From positions 1,240,001 through 1,304,000 of the forward strand of contig CAJFCJ010000003.1 in NCBI GenBank assembly GCA_904063045.1: 64,000 bases of DNA, in the 5' to 3' direction. Origin of the DNA: Dimorphilus gyrociliatus. Lineage: Eukaryota; Annelida; Polychaeta; Dinophilidae. A program made the position numbers and the translations under genes. A model generated the notes under the pieces. It was given only the letters and a program-made list of their open reading frames with translations, searched no databases and was not told the origin of the DNA. This document shows positions 58,686 through 64,000 of the stretch, piece after piece. The first letter of the stretch is position 1. Every line of letters starts with the position of its first letter.

Positions 58686-58767
58686 TAATATATACAGTAT
58701 ATATACTGTATATATATATATAATATAAATAAATGTATATATATATATATATATACTGTATATATAA
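58686..58767. repeat. Cluster of three TA palindromes, including CAGT...ACTG flanked by TA
   Basis: TACAGTATATATACTGTA at 58,692-58,709 is a perfect inverted repeat with CAGT and ACTG ends inside TA. A further ACTGTATATA copy lies at 58,754-58,763. Confidence 0.7.
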
Positions 58768-58982
58768 TGTAGAATTAGAAAATCCTTCATTAAAATTATT
58801 CTAGGCAAGTATAATAAAATTTACTGTCCTCCAATGTCTTAACTGGAAATATATCCTGAACGATATTGAGCTATAAACTAATAAAAAATTCATTTTTCCC
58901 TCTTTTTGTAATTTAATATTTAAAAAAAATATACTAGGTATTTATATATTATATATAACATTTAAAAGTGTTTATTCTTCCT

Positions 58983-58988
<6 letters not shown>

Positions 58989-59019
<31 letters not shown>
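58989..59019. repeat. (TC)n microsatellite
   Basis: About fifteen CT units. Confidence 0.85.
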
Positions 59020-59022
<3 letters not shown>

Positions 59023-59727
59023 TATGTCTCTATGTATTTAAGTACTCAAATGCTCTCTTCTTTTCCGTTCTACATACGTATTCCTTCATGTGTGAAAGGA
59101 GAAAGAATGCCAAACTCAAATTGTACTAGTTACAAAATAGTAAAGTACACCTAGAACTAATTGACAAAGACATTTAGACGCTAACATAGTCTTTTAATAA
59201 TACGTCTCTTTATCATATATCCCAACATTGACTTTATCAGTTTCTCCCCAACTCAAAGTAAAAAGCCAGAATTTTCTAGTAATACAGTATTATCGAAAAA
59301 TTCTCAATATGTGACCTTTCTATTCTTTATCAAAAAATTCTTTAAATTGCTAATTGACAATTAGAAAGAGAATTAATAATTTTTTATAAGAGACTTTCTC
59401 TATCTGCATTTTTGTTTTCAGCTGTCTCTTTCTGTCCCTATTTCTTCCTAAAAGGTCTGTATTACCCTCTCATTATTTATAGATATAGTTATTTCCATAT
59501 CTTTATCCCTCTCATTTTCTTACTTACTCTCACATGCGTTCTCTTTCTTTTTCTCGTTTCCCTCCTACCGCTAACTGTTAACTATTAGCAGTTAACTAGA
59601 ACCAGACATTTTGAATGGAAATTTCAACTGAAAAATAAGAAGCGGTCTGGTTTTTTTGTCAAGAGTACACGTTGAAAAAATCAAGTGAGAACAGTTATAG
59701 AATCTATGTGAGTGAGGAAAGATAAGT

Positions 59728-59760
59728 TTATACAGTATATATATATATATATATATATAT
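59728..59760. repeat. TA repeat starting with TACAGTA
   Basis: A TACAGTA start followed by about thirteen TA units; a motif-family copy with an expanded arm. Confidence 0.7.
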
Positions 59761-60862
59761 TTTAGGCTATATTTCTCAATACCCTTTTATATTATATGAG
59801 ATGTAAAGTCAATAAATAAAATATTTTTATTGTGGAATATATTTTCCCCCTCAATTTATTTTTTCTTTCTTTTCTATTCTAATTAAATACAGACTTTTGA
59901 TCTTTATATCTTTACTTCGCTCCCAGTTTTCCTACTTTTACTTCCTTTCCCTTCTATCTGAAACCTTCTCTTTCTCTTAACATTTATCCTCTTACGAATA
60001 GCGAGTTAGCGGATATATATAAAATACGTCTTACATTTTACGCCTTATCCTAACTATAAAAAAGTCGTATCGCGGTCTGTCTGCTTACCGTTATCCTTAT
60101 CTATATTGGCGGCTGTTGGACATATGTTCAAATTACCAAGTCATAAAATCCGCTTCCTATTACGCCTATAAAGAGGTGGATTAAAGGCGCGAAATTCATC
60201 TAATCTCTATCTCCTAAAGCAGGCCGACATTTTCCAAGATTGTTTACCCTCAATCTATTTAATAGGACTTCAATCTTGTTTAAAATATGCATGTTTGTAA
60301 AATACAATATTTATGAATGTTAGTCTATTGTAAAAGGAAAGATATAGCATACAATGCAATCTTAGCCAATGAGGAAATTTATCCCAGTCTTCGATTAGAC
60401 CACCTACTGTAAAGGTTATTAAGTGACTGAAGGGGGTTTGGTGAGATGGGAGTGTTAAGATTTTTTTTTGTTTATACAAGGCAACCGAAGAGACAATCGG
60501 CGTCTAATCGATCACACTACAATCAATCGCTTCTTTCCTACGAAATACTTTCTCCTTTTGCATTAATTCTATCTTGTACAAATATCTCTTCTTCAATTTA
60601 ATCATATTCCTTTCTGTCTCATTGGCTTCAGCCAACTAATCCTTTAATATTCTAATATAGCTTAAGAAAACCAACCAAAAACCGTAAAATTAACAAGATC
60701 AGAAAGGAAATGGATAAGAAATGATCCTCTTCTGCAAACTTATACATCAACTGTTAACCTATTCCATAGTTGTATTATTTCACTGTTTTCTTTCGTAAAT
60801 AGGATTGGAGAGAGAACGAAACATTGTTATTCCTAATATTCCTTCTCCAATACATATACTAA

Positions 60863-60884
60863 TATATATATATATATATATATA
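60863..60884. repeat. (TA)n microsatellite
   Basis: About eleven TA units in non-coding DNA. Confidence 0.8.
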
Positions 60885-61650
60885 ATATCGAATATCTTGA
60901 AGAATTTGGATAGGAAATAGGATAAATAAGAGTAAAGGGTAACAGAAACACAAGTAGGAAACTAGCGCATTTTGAAACGAATAAATAAACTCAAGTACTC
61001 CTCCTCTCCGAACCTCCGCCTTCCAACCAATAGCCTACAATCAGTACTACAGTAATAGAAACAATTCTAGTACAGAATATTACTACTTAAGAACAATTTC
61101 GCATATACTTTTATAAAAATCTAACCCGTATAAACCCCCTCTGGCAGCCTTCAATTTCTTCTACAAGTTATATAGGCAACCGAAAATATAAACGATTTGC
61201 CACGATATTTATACATAAATCGAAGAACTTGGTAAGGGTTGGGTGGGAGGGTAGAGTTGGAACCTTTACAGTTCTAAAAATAGATAAATGGAAAATAAAT
61301 AAGCCTATAGCATTTTAATATCATATAAATATGATATAAAAAAGAGTAATATGTATTAGAAAAGTAAAAGAGTAAAAAAAAAAAAGAATTAATTATCTAG
61401 ATTTAATAAAGCATTACTCAAAAAATTACTGTACGTGTTCCAAGCAGGAGAACTGGAAGCTCATACACATTCTCCTTTGTATACTTTTGTTAATCTAATT
61501 TCCACTTAACTTTTAGTTATAAAGAAAGACAAAAGGAAATATTAGTGTCTTTTTAGAATTTTAAAGGACAAAGAGCAGTTTTCTATCAACGAAAATTCAT
61601 TAAAACTCTCTCCCTCTCTCTCTGTATAAAACATTCTTCTGTATGATATT

Positions 61651-61674
61651 TATGTATACTGTATATATATATAG
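61651..61674. repeat. TA palindrome with ACTGT core
   Basis: TATGTATACTGTATATATAT, one copy of the dispersed motif. Confidence 0.55.
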
Positions 61675-62405
61675 AAACTATTTAATTTTAAACTTTAGGC
61701 CTAAAAAGCATTTTGCATTCAATAGGATTGACTTTAGCTGCTGATAAAGTTTAAGTATTTTATATTCACGTTTTAGATATACAATGCATATCATTTTTAA
61801 TCCTCTCTAAATAATTGAAAGATAGGAAAAACAAATACGGGAGGAAACTGACTAGGACAATGAGAAGAAAAATTACCGGTATACTAATAAAATTATAAAG
61901 AATACTAAGAGATTACACGAGCTAAAGAGTAAATTAAGAAAAAGACAAGAAATGCGATGAACAGCGTATAATTTTAACAATTGTCAATATCATCTCATTA
62001 GGTTAATAGGCACAAATTTATGATCTTTTACTCTGTCAGGTATAACAACTTAGTTTTTTTTCTCTCTCTCTTTATTATTTTTGTTTTAGAAAAATCAATA
62101 GGCCTAAAGATCCTCTTTTCTTCTTCTGTCTTTTTGTCTCTCATTCTTTCTGTCTTTCTTTCTTTTTTTCTACCCGGGCTAAATGTGATGGATGAAAATA
62201 AACACGTTTGACAATACGATATTAGAGGGTAATCTCATAATACAGATAGTGTTATCAATAGCAGAAACGCTCTCTTTTCTTTCTATAGGTCTTTCTTTTT
62301 CTGCATCACTTAATCGGATTATTCCTACAGTTTTTCAAATTGTATTTGTAATTTTCTCTATACAGAAAAATAAATTTAGAAAGCCTATTAATCTTTATTT
62401 AAAAA

Positions 62406-62413
<8 letters not shown>

Positions 62414-62436
<23 letters not shown>
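62414..62436. repeat. (AG)n microsatellite after a poly-A run
   Basis: About eleven AG units preceded by fourteen adenines. Confidence 0.85.
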
Positions 62437-63484
62437 AAAAATAATTAATGACGTAATTTTCAGGGTTGAAATAGGAGTAATTCAAGTCAATAAATAAAAT
62501 TTTCTTGTTTTTTATATATTTAAAAGGATTATAAATAGACCCGAACTGATAAGTGCCTAAAAATTTTTTTTTATTGCTAACTAATCTCTTTGACAACTTA
62601 TCCCTAAATATAAACGTTCTTTTATACGTTTACATAGTAAATAAGCTCAAAAACATACGTCTATAAATTTCACAAATTTACAAGTTGTTAAGCACTAATC
62701 AGATCGAACAAAAGAGACGTTTTTATTAGGTTTTTTATATAATAAAAAAAAAGAGACAGATAAATAGATAGACAGACAGAGAGACAAAATGAGAGAGAAA
62801 GAGTGATATGAGATAAATACTTTATAGAAAGGAAAAGATGAACAAATGAATAAAAAGGAGAAGGAAAAAAGAATGGAAAGAATAAACGACTGAATGAATA
62901 GATACAGTAAATATAAAAAAATTCAATATTTTACTAGTTAAATTGAATGATCACTTCCCGTTCAAACTTCAATATTGTTATCTTGAAACTATAAAATTAT
63001 ACGTAATGTACCTTTCTATATTAATCCTACAACTTAATATAATAAGTGTAAATAAATGTTGTACTTACTATTTTAATCCCTTTCTAAATAAAGAAATAGT
63101 TTTAATCCTCGTTTCTTTTACAGATGCTTCTTCAAAATTTATATAAAAACAAAACTTTTGAAAAAAATGTAAATCAAAAATCCTCAAAAGTTATCAGTAT
63201 TATTAGTATTTTCTTGTAATTTTTTAATTTCCTTTTCCTTCTATCTTTCTCTGTTTTTATTTATCTTAATAAAAACAATTTTTCAACTTTTTTTTCTTTT
63301 TAAAAAAAAAAAGCACAAAAAATATTTTTTATTGATAATTAATGGAGATGACGTCTTCTTCTTTTCTCCCAATTGATTACTAAAGAGGCTATCTTTCTTT
63401 CTTTTTTTGTTATTCCTCTTAAACTTTTCTCGTTTCTTCCTCGTTTACCAAATAAGGAAGAGCTTTATTTGAGATGATAACAAG

Positions 63485-63506
63485 TATATATATATATATA
63501 TATATG
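63485..63506. repeat. (TA)n microsatellite
   Basis: About eleven TA units, followed by a degenerate TATACATATA stretch. Confidence 0.8.
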
Positions 63507-64000
63507 TATACATATACACATATACATTTAAATGTATATATACATAAGAATTTAATTTATTTAGTTAGTTTGGTTAGTTTCTCTTCCTGTTAAATTGATG
63601 CAAAACGCTTTTGCTGACTTATTATTCTTTTAATGCCAAAATACTTAGTAGGTAGAGTTTTTTTTTAGAGAAAAATTGAGAAAATTCTGTCCATTTAACT
63701 TTCTATAATGAAAAGAAAAAAAGTTGTTTACTTCTTCAGGAGTTTATCTTCAGGCTAGTTTCCATTTCCAATTAAAGAGATAAAAGAATTATTCAAATAG
63801 TTTGACAATTAGAGAGAGCTGGAATCAACAGTCTCGTCGCCGAGAGTATAATATTAACGATTCAAAGCATTTTATCACTAACGCCCTCGCACAGGTATGA
63901 TGACTATTATCTTTGAAACTATTATACCGCCACCTATTTTATAAAATCATCTTCTACCGCTTCTACTACGTCGCCATCTAGCGCATAAAGAGATAAAATT

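Larger units (their letters stand above)
57937..64000. other. Gene-poor AT-rich right end
   Basis: No gene supported. It includes upstream sequence of the peptide-receptor gene, many TA palindromes and microsatellites, and a less AT-rich stretch at about 60,060-60,440 that may be regulatory. Near the end, 63,830-63,985 is again more GC-rich, has a donor-like CAG-GTATGA at 63,892-63,900 and a CTCF-like CGCCATCTAGCGC (63,972-63,984). It could be the first exon or promoter of a gene beyond the window. Confidence 0.45.

Noticed and set aside
58500-58808. 102-codon minus-strand frame rich in Tyr and Ile
   Set aside because: It is the translation of TA-repeat DNA and not protein-like.
63826-63985. 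First coding exon of a gene running past the right edge
   Set aside because: There is a donor-like CAG-GTATGA and higher GC, but no clear start codon frame or domain before the window ends.

Overview
This is animal nuclear DNA. It is very AT-rich, has GT-AG introns that are mostly 50-100 bases long, and carries several proteins found only in animals: basigin, a girdin/Daple-type coiled coil, HAPSTR1 and a FMRFamide-type peptide receptor. I cannot name the species. A small invertebrate genome, perhaps spiralian, fits best, and that is inference. I built gene models by hand from reading frames, splice signals and intron phase. In every multi-exon model the exon lengths sum to an open frame.

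Bases 400-20,330 hold a cluster of single-pass receptors with one layout: signal peptide, one TSP1-like head, six or seven (mostly calcium-binding type) EGF modules, a membrane helix and a cytoplasmic tail. Six form three pairs: A1/A2, B1/B2 and C1/C2. A pseudogene, a more distant member D and an orphan EGF fragment complete the set. All extracellular introns are phase 1. The order is A+ B+ C- psi+ C- B+ A+: mirrored in order, but each gene keeps its strand. Pair members are almost identical over long tracts that include introns, yet have different signal peptides, TSP1 heads (B, C) and tails. Tails carry different signalling-like motifs: an ITIM-like site in A1, PPPY plus DYVN in B2, DYVN in D and an RRTS site in A2. 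Two intronless orphan GPCR genes lie between A2 and D. I consider this cluster the likely undescribed system, perhaps a diversifying receptor or recognition family.

Bases 20,906-35,955 (minus strand) are a complete 16-exon CCDC88 gene of 1,621 residues, with HOOK domain, long coiled coil, a G-alpha-binding (GBA) motif and a C-terminal GCV PDZ ligand as in Daple. An intact GPCR gene sits in its ninth intron and a dead GPCR copy in its fifth.

Bases 36,879-42,687 hold HAPSTR1 (minus) and basigin (plus), head to head across a 393-base shared upstream region with ETS-, NRF1- and CLEAR-like sites. From 42,688 to 55,430 I see no gene. A two-exon neuropeptide GPCR gene follows on the minus strand (55,431-57,936). 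The rest, to 64,000, is AT-rich and repeat-dotted, with no gene I can support.
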